A stretch of 64,000 nt of DNA, taken from Massilia sp. ZL223 (lineage in GTDB: Bacteria; Pseudomonadota; Gammaproteobacteria; Burkholderiales; Burkholderiaceae_D). Where the stretch lies: positions 62,001-126,000 of the forward strand of contig NZ_JAGPWD010000002.1 in NCBI RefSeq assembly GCF_018119395.1, given 5' to 3'. Of this stretch, positions 50,501-59,713 are shown one piece after another. The notes beneath the pieces were generated by a model, which ran no database searches, had not been told where the DNA came from, and saw only the letters and a program-made list of their open reading frames with translations. Numbering within the stretch: position 1 is the stretch's first letter; every line of letters starts with the position of its first letter. Made by a program: the position numbers and the translations under genes.

Positions 50501-52168
50501 ATGGCCTTGCGGATCTTGCAAGTTGCCGTGATCGGCCGCACTTTCCATCACGCGCCGGCATGGGCCGGCACCACGAAAGCCCCCACCTTGTCGCTGTTCG
50601 TCTACCTGAAAGACCTGTCGCGCGGCATGCTGCCGAGCGCGAGCCAGGAACCGTCCCGCCATTTCTTCACGCTTGAAGAGATCGGACGCCTGCACCGGAC
50701 ACGCGCGGACAGCGCGTCCGACCTGGACCAGCAGACCTGGGACGACCTGCTGCTCGGTTCCTATGAAGAGCAGCTGACGCAGGAGGTCAGCATTTTCGGG
50801 CGCCAGGTGATCCACCAGCGCCTGCGCGCGGGGCTGGACGACGCCGGCTGCGCCGCAGGGCGCGAACGCTTGCGCACATTGATGGCGGACCCGCTGCGCC
50901 TGGAACGCATGCATGCCGACCTGCGCGTCCTGCGCCATGCGGACAGCGAAGTGGCCGGCCTGCTGTTCGGCGCGGACATGCCGCCCACGCCATGGTGGGG
51001 CAGGTGGCTGTGGATTTTGCCGGTGGCCTTGCTGCTGGCGGTCGCCGCGACCATCACCCTGCCGCTGGGCTGGATCGCCGTCCTGGCGGCGCTGGCGCCG
51101 CTGATGGCCCTGCAGATCCATTACCACCGCCGGGTCGAGTCCTGGGACGCCGCCATCCGCGCCCTGCACGCGCTGCTGGCGGCGGTCGCCAGGCTGGGAC
51201 AGGAAGACAGCACCCTCACCGCGGCCTTCGTCGACCTGCGCCGGCCCGCCGCGCGCCTGCACGTACGGCTGGCGCGCTCGCTCCTGGTACGCATGATCCC
51301 GGGCGGGAAGCAGTACGCCGACTGGTTCGGCGCCGCCAATGTGGGCCGCTACTTCAAGACGGTGCGCCTGGTCGCCGCCGAGCGCAAGCTGCTGCGCGAG
51401 TGCTATCTACTGTGCGCGAACCTGGAGGCGGACGTGGCGCTGGCGCGGCACCTGCTGGCCAGCGAGCGCTGGTGCTGGGCCGAGCGCTCGGATGCACGCT
51501 CCCTGGTGCTGGAAGAGGGCGTGCATCCGCTGATGCACCGGCCGGCGGCCTTGTCGCTCAAGCTGCAGGGGTGCGGCGCCTTCGTCTCCGGCCAGAACGC
51601 GTCCGGCAAGAGCACCTTCCTGCGCATGGTGGGCCTGAACCTGGTGGCGGCGCGCGCTTTCGGCTTCTGCTATGCGCAGCAAGCCCGCGTGCCTGCGCTG
51701 CCGGTGCGCGCCAGCATGCAGAACGAGGATTCGCTGCTGGGCGGCGAGAGCCTGTACATGTCGGAACTGCGCCGTGCACGCGAACTGCTCGACGCGAAGA
51801 CGCCCGGCGTCTGCCTGGTCGATGAGGTATTCCGCGGCACCAATCACCTGGAATCGGTGTCGGCCGCCGCGGCCGTTCTGGAGCAGCTGAGCGAGCGCGA
51901 CCTGGTGCTGGTGTCCTCGCACAACCTGGTGCTGGCGCCGCTGCTGCGCGAGCGGCTGGACGCCTTCTTCATCGATACCGCGAGCGGCAGGCCGGCGCTG
52001 GCCGCGGGCGTGCTGCGCAACCCGAACGGCATCGCACTGCTCGCCACCCAGGGCTTCGGCGCCCGGATAGAGAACCGGGCGGCGGAGGTGGCGCGCTGGC
52101 TGAGCGGCCACCTGGCGGAACCTCAGTCGGCTGAATCTCAGTCAGATAATTTGCGCATCTCGGCGTAG
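50501..52168 (+). CDS. Membrane-anchored MutS-like ATPase
   Basis: A protein of up to 555 residues with a C-terminal MutS domain V ATPase: SGQNASGKSTFLRM (Walker A, near 364), CLVDEVFRGTNHLES (Walker B) and LVSSHNLVLAPLL. Instead of mismatch-recognition domains it has an N-terminal helical region and two membrane helices (ILPVALLLAVAATITL; LGWIAVLAALAPLMAL, near 170-205). Such MutS-like membrane proteins are not mismatch repair enzymes as far as is known; their role is obscure. The ATG at 50501 lacks a ribosome site and lies beside the half-site cluster, so the true start may be further in, for example ATG 50627. It is divergent from the exporter operon and overlaps the tartrate dehydratase 3' end by 31 nt. 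Confidence 0.75.
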   Translation: MALRILQVAVIGRTFHHAPAWAGTTKAPTLSLFVYLKDLSRGMLPSASQEPSRHFFTLEEIGRLHRTRADSASDLDQQTWDDLLLGSYEEQLTQEVSIFGRQVIHQRLRAGLDDAGCAAGRERLRTLMADPLRLERMHADLRVLRHADSEVAGLLFGADMPPTPWWGRWLWILPVALLLAVAATITLPLGWIAVLAALAPLMALQIHYHRRVESWDAAIRALHALLAAVARLGQEDSTLTAAFVDLRRPAARLHVRLARSLLVRMIPGGKQYADWFGAANVGRYFKTVRLVAAERKLLRECYLLCANLEADVALARHLLASERWCWAERSDARSLVLEEGVHPLMHRPAALSLKLQGCGAFVSGQNASGKSTFLRMVGLNLVAARAFGFCYAQQARVPALPVRASMQNEDSLLGGESLYMSELRRARELLDAKTPGVCLVDEVFRGTNHLESVSAAAAVLEQLSERDLVLVSSHNLVLAPLLRERLDAFFIDTASGRPALAAGVLRNPNGIALLATQGFGARIENRAAEVARWLSGHLAEPQSAESQSDNLRISA

Positions 52169-53304
52169 AGGTCGGCCTTGCCTTCGAAGCCGATGCCCGG
52201 CAGGTCCGGCATCGTGATGTAGCCCTTGTCGACCCGGACGCCGTCCGGGAAGCCGCCGTAGGGCTGGAACAGGTCGGGATAGGACTCGTTGCCGCCTAGG
52301 CCCAGGCCCGCCGCGATGTTCAGCGACATCTGGTGGCCGCCGTGCGGGATGCAGCGGCTCGGCGACCAGCCGTGCTCGCGCAGCATGTCGAGGGTGCGCA
52401 GGTACTCGACCAGGCCGTACGAGAGCGCACAGTCGAACTGCAGCCAGTCGCGGTCCGCGCGCATGCCGCCGTAGCGGATCAGGTTGCGCGCGTCCTGCAT
52501 CGAGAACAGGTTCTCGCCGGTCGCCATCGGGTTCTTGTAGTAGTTGCGCAGGGTGGCCTGCAGTTCGAAGTCGAGCGGGTCGCCCGCTTCCTCGTACCAG
52601 AACAGGTCGTACTGCGACAGCGCCTTGGCGTACTTGATGGCGGTGTCGAGATCGAAGCGGCCGTTGGCGTCCACGGCCAGCTTCTGGCCGTCCTGCAGCA
52701 CCGACAGGATGGAGTCGATGCGGCGCAGGTCCTCGTCCAGCGAAGCGCCGCCGATCTTCTTCTTGACCACCGTGTAGCCGCGGTCGATGTAGCTGCGCAT
52801 CTCGTCCTTCAGCTTCTCGTGGTCCTGGCCCGGGTAGTAGTAGCCGCCGGCCGCGTAGACGAAGATCTTGCGGTCAGGCTGGCCGTTGCCGTAACGGTCG
52901 GCCAGCAGCTGGAACAGGGGCTTGCCTTCGATCTTCGCCACCGCATCCCAGATCGCCATATCGATGGTGCCGATCGCCACCGAGCGCTCGCCATGGCCGC
53001 CGGGCTTCTCGTTGGTGAACATGCAGTTCCAGACCTTGTGCGGGTCCAGGTTTGCGCCGCTGTCGTCGAGCAGCGAGCTCGGGTCGGCTTCCAGGATGCG
53101 CGGAATGAAGCGCTCGCGCATCAGGGTGCCCTGGCCGTAGCGGCCGTTGGAGTTGAAGCCGTAGCCGACCACCGGCTTGCCGTCGCGGATCACGTCGGTG
53201 ACCACGGCGACCAGGCTCAGGGTCATCTTGCTGAAGTCGATGTAGGCGTTGCGGATGGGCGAGCTGATCGGGACGGTTTTTTCGCGGATTTCGACGATTC
53301 TCAC
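52138..53304 (-). CDS. tarD: D-tartrate dehydratase-like enzyme (enolase superfamily)
   Basis: A 388-residue member of the mandelate racemase/enolase superfamily. The catalytic set follows D-tartrate dehydratase: Lys183 in VVKKKIGG, metal ligands Asp212 (AVDANG), Glu238 or Glu239 (WYEEAGDP) and Glu264 (ATGENLF), and His321 in CIPHGGHQMS. From memory, the Bradyrhizobium enzyme has these residues one position later. The reaction is D-tartrate to oxaloacetate plus water. AGGAG precedes the ATG. It is divergent from a LysR gene (86 bp apart) with a LysR-type palindrome between them, so tartrate or a related acid probably induces it. Confidence 0.8.
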   Translation of the reverse strand: MRIVEIREKTVPISSPIRNAYIDFSKMTLSLVAVVTDVIRDGKPVVGYGFNSNGRYGQGTLMRERFIPRILEADPSSLLDDSGANLDPHKVWNCMFTNEKPGGHGERSVAIGTIDMAIWDAVAKIEGKPLFQLLADRYGNGQPDRKIFVYAAGGYYYPGQDHEKLKDEMRSYIDRGYTVVKKKIGGASLDEDLRRIDSILSVLQDGQKLAVDANGRFDLDTAIKYAKALSQYDLFWYEEAGDPLDFELQATLRNYYKNPMATGENLFSMQDARNLIRYGGMRADRDWLQFDCALSYGLVEYLRTLDMLREHGWSPSRCIPHGGHQMSLNIAAGLGLGGNESYPDLFQPYGGFPDGVRVDKGYITMPDLPGIGFEGKADLYAEMRKLSD

Positions 53305-53369
53305 AATGGACTCCTGACTGGAAAGTCCCTAGCTTACGCGCCCGGAAGCGGCCTATAATTCTCCTGGAT

Positions 53370-53384
53370 TCAATTATGTATTGA
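53370..53384. promoter_or_regulatory. LysR-type operator candidate
   Basis: TCAAT-TATGT-ATTGA is a perfect 5-bp-arm dyad with the T-N11-A pattern of LysR binding boxes, set between the divergent tartrate dehydratase and LysR genes. TATAAT at 53354-53359 on the plus strand is a likely -10 box for the LysR gene. Confidence 0.55.
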
Positions 53385-53390
53385 GTAGAA

Positions 53391-54314
53391 GTGAAGACTG
53401 AGCCTACTTCCGACATGCAGTTCTTCGTCCTGGTCGCCCGGCTCGGCAGCCTGGCTGCCGCCGCGCGGGCGATGGACCTGACGCCGCCGGCGGCCACCAA
53501 GCGCCTGGCGGCGCTCGAAGCCCGCCTGGGCGTGCGCCTGCTCAACCGGACCACGCGCAGCGTTAGTCTCACCAGCGAGGGCGAGACCTATCTCCAGTAC
53601 GCGGCGCGCATCCTGGACGACATCAGGGACATGGAAGACGCGGTAGCGCAGGGGCGCTCCACGCCCAAAGGGCTGCTGCGCGTGAACGCCACCCTGGGTT
53701 TTGGCCGCACGACCATCGCGCCGCTGGTCTCGCGCTTTTCGGCGCGCTATCCCGATGTGGAAGTGCAGATGGAGGTGACCGACAAGCCGATCGACCTGGT
53801 CGAGAGCGGCTTCGACCTGGCGATCCGCTTCGGGGCGCTGCCGGACAAGCGCCTGAATGCGCGCCGTATCATGTCGAACCGGCGCTTCTTGTGCGCGTCG
53901 CCGGGTTATCTCGAACGCCATGGTGCGCCCAGGACGCTGGCGGACCTGGCCAGCCACCGCTGCATCATCCACCGGCAGAACGACGACGCCTACGGCATCT
54001 GGCGCTTCCAGTACCAAGACCATACCGAAGTCGTCAAGGTGCACGGCAACCTGTCGAGCAACGACGGCGACATCGTTCTCGGCTGGGCGCTGGATGGCCA
54101 GGGCATCCTGATCCGCTCGGAATGGGACCTGGCCAAGTATCTCGACAGCGGCAGGCTGAGGATCGTGCTGCCGGAGTTCACGCTGCCCTCGGCCGACCTG
54201 TTCGTCTACTATCCGAGCCAGCGTAACCAGACCATTCGCGCGCGGGCGTTCATTGATTTCCTGGCGGAGCATTTTCAGCGTGGGAAGGTCCGGGCGCCAT
54301 CCCAAAAGGCTTAA
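53391..54314 (+). CDS. LysR-family transcriptional regulator, probable regulator of tarD
   Basis: A 307-residue LysR protein. The N-terminal winged helix (FFVLVARLGSLAAAARAMDLTP, about 10-60) leads to an effector domain that binds the inducer. The frame starts at GTG (53391); the next ATG is eight codons later and would trim the first helix, so GTG is preferred. It is divergent from the tartrate dehydratase gene, the classic layout for a LysR activator and its target. It is clearly paralogous to the LysR at 54400 (shared RLAALEARLGVRLLNRTTR). Confidence 0.9.
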   Translation: MKTEPTSDMQFFVLVARLGSLAAAARAMDLTPPAATKRLAALEARLGVRLLNRTTRSVSLTSEGETYLQYAARILDDIRDMEDAVAQGRSTPKGLLRVNATLGFGRTTIAPLVSRFSARYPDVEVQMEVTDKPIDLVESGFDLAIRFGALPDKRLNARRIMSNRRFLCASPGYLERHGAPRTLADLASHRCIIHRQNDDAYGIWRFQYQDHTEVVKVHGNLSSNDGDIVLGWALDGQGILIRSEWDLAKYLDSGRLRIVLPEFTLPSADLFVYYPSQRNQTIRARAFIDFLAEHFQRGKVRAPSQKA

Positions 54315-54399
54315 GAGCTGCTAAGCAGTGCGGGTCTTTCTTGGTTAGCGCTGGATAACTTGCTTGAGGCCTTGAGGATGTACATGGCCACAGCCGGGA

Positions 54400-55335
54400 T
54401 CACCAAAGCAATTCGCTATCGCTTCTGGCTGACCGCTCGGTCCTGCGCTTGTCCGCGAACGCTTCGAGCATGAAATCGACCATCGCCCTGGTCTTGGCCT
54501 GCAGATGGCTCTTGGTCGGGAACAGCATGTAGATGTCGGCCGGCGGCGTTACCCAGTCCGTCAGCACGGGGCGCAGCCGCCCGGAACGCAAATAGGGCGC
54601 GACATCCCATTCCGAGCGCAGCACGATGCCGTGCCCGTCGAGCGCCCACGCGAGCGCCGCCTCGCCATCGTTGGTGCTCAGCTGGCCCCTGACCTTGACC
54701 GTCTCCTGCTTCGCCCCCGAGCGGAAATGCCATTGCCCGAAGATCTCGTCGCTCTCGCGCAGGACGATGCAGCTGTGGTTGTGCAGGTCGCGCGGCGAGG
54801 CCGGCATGCCCCGCGCGGCGATGTAGGAGGGCGCGGCGCACAGGAAGCGCCGGTTGTCGGCCAGCTTGCGCGCCGTCAGACGCGCGTCCGGCTGCTCGCC
54901 GAAACGGAAGGCCAGGTCGAAGCCTTGCTCCACCAGGTTCACCGGGCGGTCGGTCAGGTGCAGCTGCACCTCGACTTCGGGATACTCGACCGCGAAGCGC
55001 GACAGCTGCGGCGTCACATGCCGGCGGCCGAAGCCCAGGGTGGCGCTGACCCGCAGCAGTCCCTGGGGAACGACGCTGCCACCGGAGATCTTGCGCTCCA
55101 GCGCTTCCAGCTCGAGCACCAGGCGTTCACCTTCCGCCAGGTAGGTTTCGCCCTCCGGCGTCAGGCTCATGCGGCGCGTGGTCCGGTTGAGCAGCCGCAC
55201 CCGCAGCCGCGCCTCGATGGCCGCCAGCCGCTTGCTCACCGCGGGCGGCGTGATGCCCAGTTCCTGGGCCGCCGCGGCAAGGCTGCCCTGGCGTACCAGC
55301 AGCGAGAAGAACGACAAATCGGATATTCCGTCCAT
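54400..55335 (-). CDS. LysR-family transcriptional regulator, divergent from the Bug receptor gene
   Basis: A 311-residue LysR protein with the usual helix-turn-helix (FFSLLVRQGSLAAAAQELGITP) and an effector domain ending before a charged tail. It is 108 bp from, and divergent to, the Bug/TctC-LeuC-LeuD genes, so it probably regulates them. It and the upstream LysR gene are separate paralogues serving adjacent divergent units. A TATGAT on the plus strand (55397-55402) in the 108-bp gap could be the -10 box of the receptor gene. Confidence 0.9.
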   Translation of the reverse strand: MDGISDLSFFSLLVRQGSLAAAAQELGITPPAVSKRLAAIEARLRVRLLNRTTRRMSLTPEGETYLAEGERLVLELEALERKISGGSVVPQGLLRVSATLGFGRRHVTPQLSRFAVEYPEVEVQLHLTDRPVNLVEQGFDLAFRFGEQPDARLTARKLADNRRFLCAAPSYIAARGMPASPRDLHNHSCIVLRESDEIFGQWHFRSGAKQETVKVRGQLSTNDGEAALAWALDGHGIVLRSEWDVAPYLRSGRLRPVLTDWVTPPADIYMLFPTKSHLQAKTRAMVDFMLEAFADKRRTERSARSDSELLW

Positions 55336-55443
55336 TCGTAACCTGTGCGACCTAATGAAATGCCGGAAGGTGAATTATATAGATCGTTTTTTTGAATATG
55401 ATGGTCCGGTAGTAAAAAACCAGACAAACACCGGAGGAGACCC

Positions 55444-56415
55444 ATGAAGCTGAAACTCGCGCTGCTCGCCGCAGCGGCCGTTGCATCGACTGCGGCATCG
55501 ACTGCCGCATCCGCCCAGAACTATCCGACCCGTCCGATCCGCCTGGTCGTGCCCTATGCACCCGGCGGCAGCGCGGACATCGTGGCCCGGCGCATCGTGG
55601 ACGAGTGGGCCAAGGCGGCCGGCGGCAGCATCTATGTGGAGAACAAGGCCGGCGCGGGCGGCAACATCGGCGTCGACGCGGTGGCCAAGTCCGACCCGGA
55701 CGGCTACACCATCGGCTTGCAGACGGTCTCGCTGGCCATCAACCCGGCGCTCTTCCCCAAGCTTCCCTACAACACCCTCAAGGATCTGGCGCCGATCGGC
55801 ATGGTCGCCTCGTCCCAGCACGTCCTGGTCGTCAATCCGGCCTTCCCGGGCAAGGACACCAAGGCGCTGCTGGCCGCCGCCCAGTCCAAGCCGGGCAAGT
55901 TCAACTACGGCTCGGCCGGGCCGGGCAGCACCTTCCACATGGCGGCCGAACTGTTCAAGGACGTCACCCACACCGACATCACCCACGTGCCCTACAAGGG
56001 CGGCGGCCCGGCGCTGCTCGACACGATGGCCGGCATGGTCGACATGAGCTTCCCGGTGCTGTCCGCGGCCGTGCCCCACGTCCGCGCCGGCAAACTGCGT
56101 GCGATCGGCGTCACCGGGCCAAAGCGTTCCCCGCTGCTGCCCGACGTGCCGACCCTGCAGGAATCGGGCGCCACCGGCTACAACTTCGAAACCTGGTTCA
56201 TGGTCTTCGCCCCAGCGAATACGCCCAAGCCGGTCATCGACAAGCTCAATGCCTCGCTCAACAAGGCGCTCAATTCGCCCGAGCTGAAGGACAAGCTGGT
56301 CAAGGACGGCTTCGATCCGTCGCCGTCGACCCCGGCCCAGGCCCAGGCGCGGCTGGCGCAGGAACTGCCGCTGTGGGCCAAGCTGATCAAGGAACGCGGC
56401 ATTACCGCTGAATAA
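55444..56415 (+). CDS. Bug/TctC-family periplasmic solute receptor
   Basis: A 323-residue tripartite tricarboxylate transporter receptor. A signal peptide (ending TAASAQ) precedes a two-lobed fold with the family motifs YPTRPIRLVVPYAPGGSADI, VENKAGAGGNIG and VPYKGGGPALLD. Bug receptors bind carboxylates such as citrate, tartrate or nicotinate. The membrane subunits TctA/TctB are not in the window, so it may share one elsewhere or act as a sensor. GGAGGAGA lies directly upstream of the ATG. It opens a three-gene unit with LeuCD-like hydratases, which suggests that its ligand is a hydroxy- or unsaturated di- or tricarboxylate. Confidence 0.9.
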   Translation: MKLKLALLAAAAVASTAASTAASAQNYPTRPIRLVVPYAPGGSADIVARRIVDEWAKAAGGSIYVENKAGAGGNIGVDAVAKSDPDGYTIGLQTVSLAINPALFPKLPYNTLKDLAPIGMVASSQHVLVVNPAFPGKDTKALLAAAQSKPGKFNYGSAGPGSTFHMAAELFKDVTHTDITHVPYKGGGPALLDTMAGMVDMSFPVLSAAVPHVRAGKLRAIGVTGPKRSPLLPDVPTLQESGATGYNFETWFMVFAPANTPKPVIDKLNASLNKALNSPELKDKLVKDGFDPSPSTPAQAQARLAQELPLWAKLIKERGITAE

Positions 56416-56433
56416 ACCAACAAGCCTGAGACA

Positions 56434-57834
56434 ATGAGCAAGACTCTTTACCGAAAACTGGTGGACTCGCACACGGTCGCCCAGCTGGACGACGACAACG
56501 TCCTGCTGTACGCCGACCTGCACCTGATGAACGAGTACACCAGCCCCCAGGCCTTCGCCGGCCTGGACGCACGCGGCCTGAAGACCCTGTACCCGGGGCA
56601 GAACGTCGCCACCGTCAGCCATATCATTCCCACGAAGGCGGACAAGTTCCGCATCATCGAGGATGCCGATTCCGCGCTGCAGGCCACCAACCTCAAGCGC
56701 AACTGCGACCGGCAGGCCATTCCGCTGTTCGATACCAACGACCGCTGGCAGGGCATCGAGCACGTGATCGCTCCCGAGCATGGCATGATCAGGCCGGGCA
56801 TGGTCGTGATCTGCGGCGACAGCCACACCACCACCTACGGCGCCCTCGGCGCCCTGGGCTTCGGCATCGGCACCACCGAGGTCGAGCACCTGCTGGCCAC
56901 CCAGACTCTGGTCTACCGCCTGGCGAAGGACATGCGCATCCGGATCGATGGGAAGCTCCCGGCCGGCACCACCGCCAAGGACATGATCCTGATGGTCATC
57001 GCCCGCATCGGCGCTCAAGGAGCCCGCGGCTATGTGGTCGAGTTCTGCGGCAGCGCGATCGACGCCCTCAGCACCGAAGCGCGCTTCACGCTCTGCAACA
57101 TGGCAGTCGAAGCAGGTGCGCGCGGCGCGCTGATCGCGCCCGACGAGACGGCCATCGACTACGTGCTCGCCCATTGCCCGGACCTGGCCGGCGACGCCGA
57201 CATGAAACAGCGCGCGCTGGAACAATGGCGCCTGCTCGCAAGCGATCCGGACGCGCGCTTCGACGCCGAGCACCGTTTCAGCACCGCCGGGCTGGCCCCG
57301 ACCGTCACCTGGGGCACCAGCCCGGACCAGGCCTTGCCGGTGACTAGTCCCATCCCGGCGCCCTTGAGCGCCTCGGATGCGCGGGCGCTGCAGTACACGG
57401 GCCTCAGCAGCGGCATGCCGTTGGAAGGTCTCGCGATCCAGCACGTATTCATCGGCTCCTGCACCAATGGCCGCATCGAAGACCTGCGCGCCGTGGTCGA
57501 CGTGATCGGCGAGCGCAAGGTGGCGCCCGGCGTGCGCGCCATGGTGGTGCCCGGATCGGGCGCGGTGCGGGACCAGGCCGAGCGCGAAGGCATCGCCGCC
57601 AGGCTGGTCGCGGCCGGATTCGAATGGCGCAAGCCGGGCTGCTCGATGTGCCTGGCCATGAACGACGACGTGCTGGCGCCGGGCACGCGCTGCGCGTCCA
57701 CCACCAACCGCAACTTCGAAGGCCGCCAGGGACGCGGTGCGATCACCCACCTGATGAGCCCCGCCATGGCCGCCGCCGCCGCGGTCACCGGCCAGATCAC
57801 CGACGTACGAAAGCTGCTGGCACACCATGAATAA
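56434..57834 (+). CDS. leuC: Aconitase-family hydratase large subunit (LeuC-like)
   Basis: A 466-residue large subunit of the isopropylmalate dehydratase family. The iron-sulfur cysteines are seen in IGSCTNGR (near 343) and GCSMCLAMN (near 402-405). Further signatures are VICGDSHTTTYGALGALGFG and GTTEVEHLLATQ. The canonical reaction isomerises 2-isopropylmalate and 3-isopropylmalate in leucine synthesis. Here the neighbours (Bug receptor, LysR, tartrate dehydratase; no leuB or leuA) point to a catabolic paralogue acting on another 2-hydroxy acid, such as citramalate or a malate derivative. It overlaps leuD by 8 nt. Confidence 0.85.
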   Translation: MSKTLYRKLVDSHTVAQLDDDNVLLYADLHLMNEYTSPQAFAGLDARGLKTLYPGQNVATVSHIIPTKADKFRIIEDADSALQATNLKRNCDRQAIPLFDTNDRWQGIEHVIAPEHGMIRPGMVVICGDSHTTTYGALGALGFGIGTTEVEHLLATQTLVYRLAKDMRIRIDGKLPAGTTAKDMILMVIARIGAQGARGYVVEFCGSAIDALSTEARFTLCNMAVEAGARGALIAPDETAIDYVLAHCPDLAGDADMKQRALEQWRLLASDPDARFDAEHRFSTAGLAPTVTWGTSPDQALPVTSPIPAPLSASDARALQYTGLSSGMPLEGLAIQHVFIGSCTNGRIEDLRAVVDVIGERKVAPGVRAMVVPGSGAVRDQAEREGIAARLVAAGFEWRKPGCSMCLAMNDDVLAPGTRCASTTNRNFEGRQGRGAITHLMSPAMAAAAAVTGQITDVRKLLAHHE

Positions 57835-58471
57835 GCACACCATCATCGAGGGCGTCGCCGCGCCGCTTCCGATCGCCAATCTCGACACCGACCAGATCAT
57901 GCCCAAGCAGTTCTTGCGCGGCATTGACAAGGCGGGACTGGACCGCGGCGTCCTGTACGACCTGCGCTTCGACGGCCAGGGCCAGGCGCGCCCGGACTTC
58001 GTCCTGAACCAGCCGGCCTACGCCGACGCGTCCATCCTCCTGGGCGGCGCGAATTTCGGCTGCGGTTCGAGCCGCGAACACGCGGTCTGGGGACTCCAGC
58101 AGTTCGGCGTGCGCGCGGTGATCGCCTCGAGCTTCGGCGAGATTTTCTACTCCAACGCCATGAACAATGGCCTGATGCTGGCCACCGTGTCGGAACAAGA
58201 CGCCGAGCGCCTGTTCGCGGAGGCGGCGTCCGGCGCGCCGATGCAGGTGCGCATCGACGTCGAACGCCTGGAAGTGATCAGCGCGACGGGTACGGCCAGC
58301 TTCACCCTGAGCGGCCGCCACCAGCGGATGTTCATGGACGGGCTGGACATGCTGGGGGCGTCGCTCCAGCACCTGCCGGCGATCCAGGCCTTCGCGGAGC
58401 GCTGGCATGCGGCCAATCCCTGGCTGAAGAACGTCGCTTCCGCCGCGCGGGCCAGGATCGACCGGCCCTGA
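57827..58471 (+). CDS. leuD: Aconitase-family hydratase small subunit (LeuD-like)
   Basis: A 214-residue small (swivel) subunit of the isopropylmalate dehydratase family. It has the typical start IEGVAAPLPIANLDTDQIMPKQ and the substrate loop GANFGCGSSREHAVWGL. It pairs with the large subunit encoded just upstream (8-nt overlap). As for LeuC, the context suggests a catabolic role instead of leucine synthesis. The length matches LeuD. Confidence 0.85.
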   Translation: MNKHTIIEGVAAPLPIANLDTDQIMPKQFLRGIDKAGLDRGVLYDLRFDGQGQARPDFVLNQPAYADASILLGGANFGCGSSREHAVWGLQQFGVRAVIASSFGEIFYSNAMNNGLMLATVSEQDAERLFAEAASGAPMQVRIDVERLEVISATGTASFTLSGRHQRMFMDGLDMLGASLQHLPAIQAFAERWHAANPWLKNVASAARARIDRP

Positions 58472-58475
58472 CGGA

Positions 58476-59540
58476 CTAGTCGAGCACGCGCCGCACATCG
58501 GCCAGGCGCAAGTCGTGCATCTGGTCGAGATAGGCGTCGAGGTAGCCCTTGTGCGATGCGCCCACCAGCACCAGGGTGCGGCTGCCGATGCGCGCGTTCA
58601 TGAGTTCGCGGATGTTGGCGGCCATGCGCAGGTTGCGGGTTTCCCAATAGCCGACGTAGTCGCGACCATAGCGCTGGGGCGAGGGCTCTTCCAGGGCCGC
58701 GCCGAAATCGTTGTCGAACACGAGCTGCCACTGGTCCGGCGCGTTCAGGGCCCGGTACATGGCCAGCACGCCTTCCGGGGTGCCGATGCGCGCATGGATC
58801 GCCTCGTCCTGTTGCTTGCGCCTGGCGCCGGCGGGGTTGTCCCAGGCCTTCATGAGCGCCGCGCCATAGCGCTTGTGATCCGCCTCGTCCTTCATCGGCT
58901 GGTCGGCGGTATGGTCGTCGAAGGCATGCAGGCGCTCGAGGCCCAGGCGCGCCGCCAGCGGGGCGGCGATCAGATAGAACTCGTTGCGCTTGGCGCGCAG
59001 CGTCTGCAGGGTAGTCGCTAGCTCTGCGCTCAATCCATCGCCACTTTTGCGCTCCGCCTCGGGCAGGCGCAGCCACTGGACCACGGCCGATGCCGGCTCG
59101 CCCGCCGCCAGGAACAGCGCCGCGAGGCGCCGCCGTTGCGCGGCGCTCGGCGCGGCGGGCCAGGACGCCAGCATGGTCTCGACTTGCTGCGTGGCGGCCG
59201 GGACGTCCAGGCCAGTGGCGGCGCGCGCGGGCGCCGGGTCCCAGCAGTAGGTATCGATCGAGTCCTGGTAGCGGTGGGGGAACTGGCGCATGTAGGCGCA
59301 CTGCGTGCCCGACAGGGCTTCGATGGCGATCGCGTGCGGGCGCCATGCGGCGAGACGTTCGTTCAGCGGACCAAGCCCGCTTGGTGCGAATGTGGCCGGC
59401 AGCTGCGACAAGTGGGGCGTGCCGAGGACCAGGACTTCGTTCTGCGGACCGTTCTTCGGGCCTTTCAGCTTGCCGGGCTCGAAGTCGGCGGCGCTTGCAT
59501 TGACGGTGATGGCGAGAAGAAGCGCGAATGGCAGCCGCAT
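58476..59540 (-). CDS. Secreted DUF5694-like protein
   Basis: A 354-residue protein with a signal peptide (MRLPFALLLAITVNASA). The mature start has the stretch NEVLVLGTPHLSQLP, and later the segments AIAIEALSG and RTLVLVGASHKGYLD, as in the DUF5694 (TraB-like) group. Function is unknown. The ATG at 59540 is chosen for AGGAGATT and the signal peptide; longer frames lack both. It lies tail to tail with leuD (4 nt between stops) and divergent from the ABC receptor gene. Confidence 0.65.
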   Translation of the reverse strand: MRLPFALLLAITVNASAADFEPGKLKGPKNGPQNEVLVLGTPHLSQLPATFAPSGLGPLNERLAAWRPHAIAIEALSGTQCAYMRQFPHRYQDSIDTYCWDPAPARAATGLDVPAATQQVETMLASWPAAPSAAQRRRLAALFLAAGEPASAVVQWLRLPEAERKSGDGLSAELATTLQTLRAKRNEFYLIAAPLAARLGLERLHAFDDHTADQPMKDEADHKRYGAALMKAWDNPAGARRKQQDEAIHARIGTPEGVLAMYRALNAPDQWQLVFDNDFGAALEEPSPQRYGRDYVGYWETRNLRMAANIRELMNARIGSRTLVLVGASHKGYLDAYLDQMHDLRLADVRRVLD

Positions 59541-59713
59541 GAGGCAATCTCCTGTGGATGGGATGTGCCGGCAAGGGTACATCACTGCTCTGCGGGCAGG
59601 GCGATAAATCGGATATGCATGAGCGCCGGGGTTGACGATTATGCGCTTGTACTGACGTCGGGACAGCTGTTGTACAATCTGGAAACGTTTTTCCTCCTGC
59701 TTTGGTCTTAGCC

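Noticed and set aside
54315-54399. Possible terminator between the two LysR genes (CTGCTAAGCAG near 54320).
   Set aside because: The loop would be too short and no T-run follows.
59641-59700. Direct repeat TTGTAC (59647 and 59670) as an operator for the ABC importer.
   Set aside because: Two six-base copies 23 bp apart can arise by chance and the second overlaps a possible -10 box; not enough to call a site.
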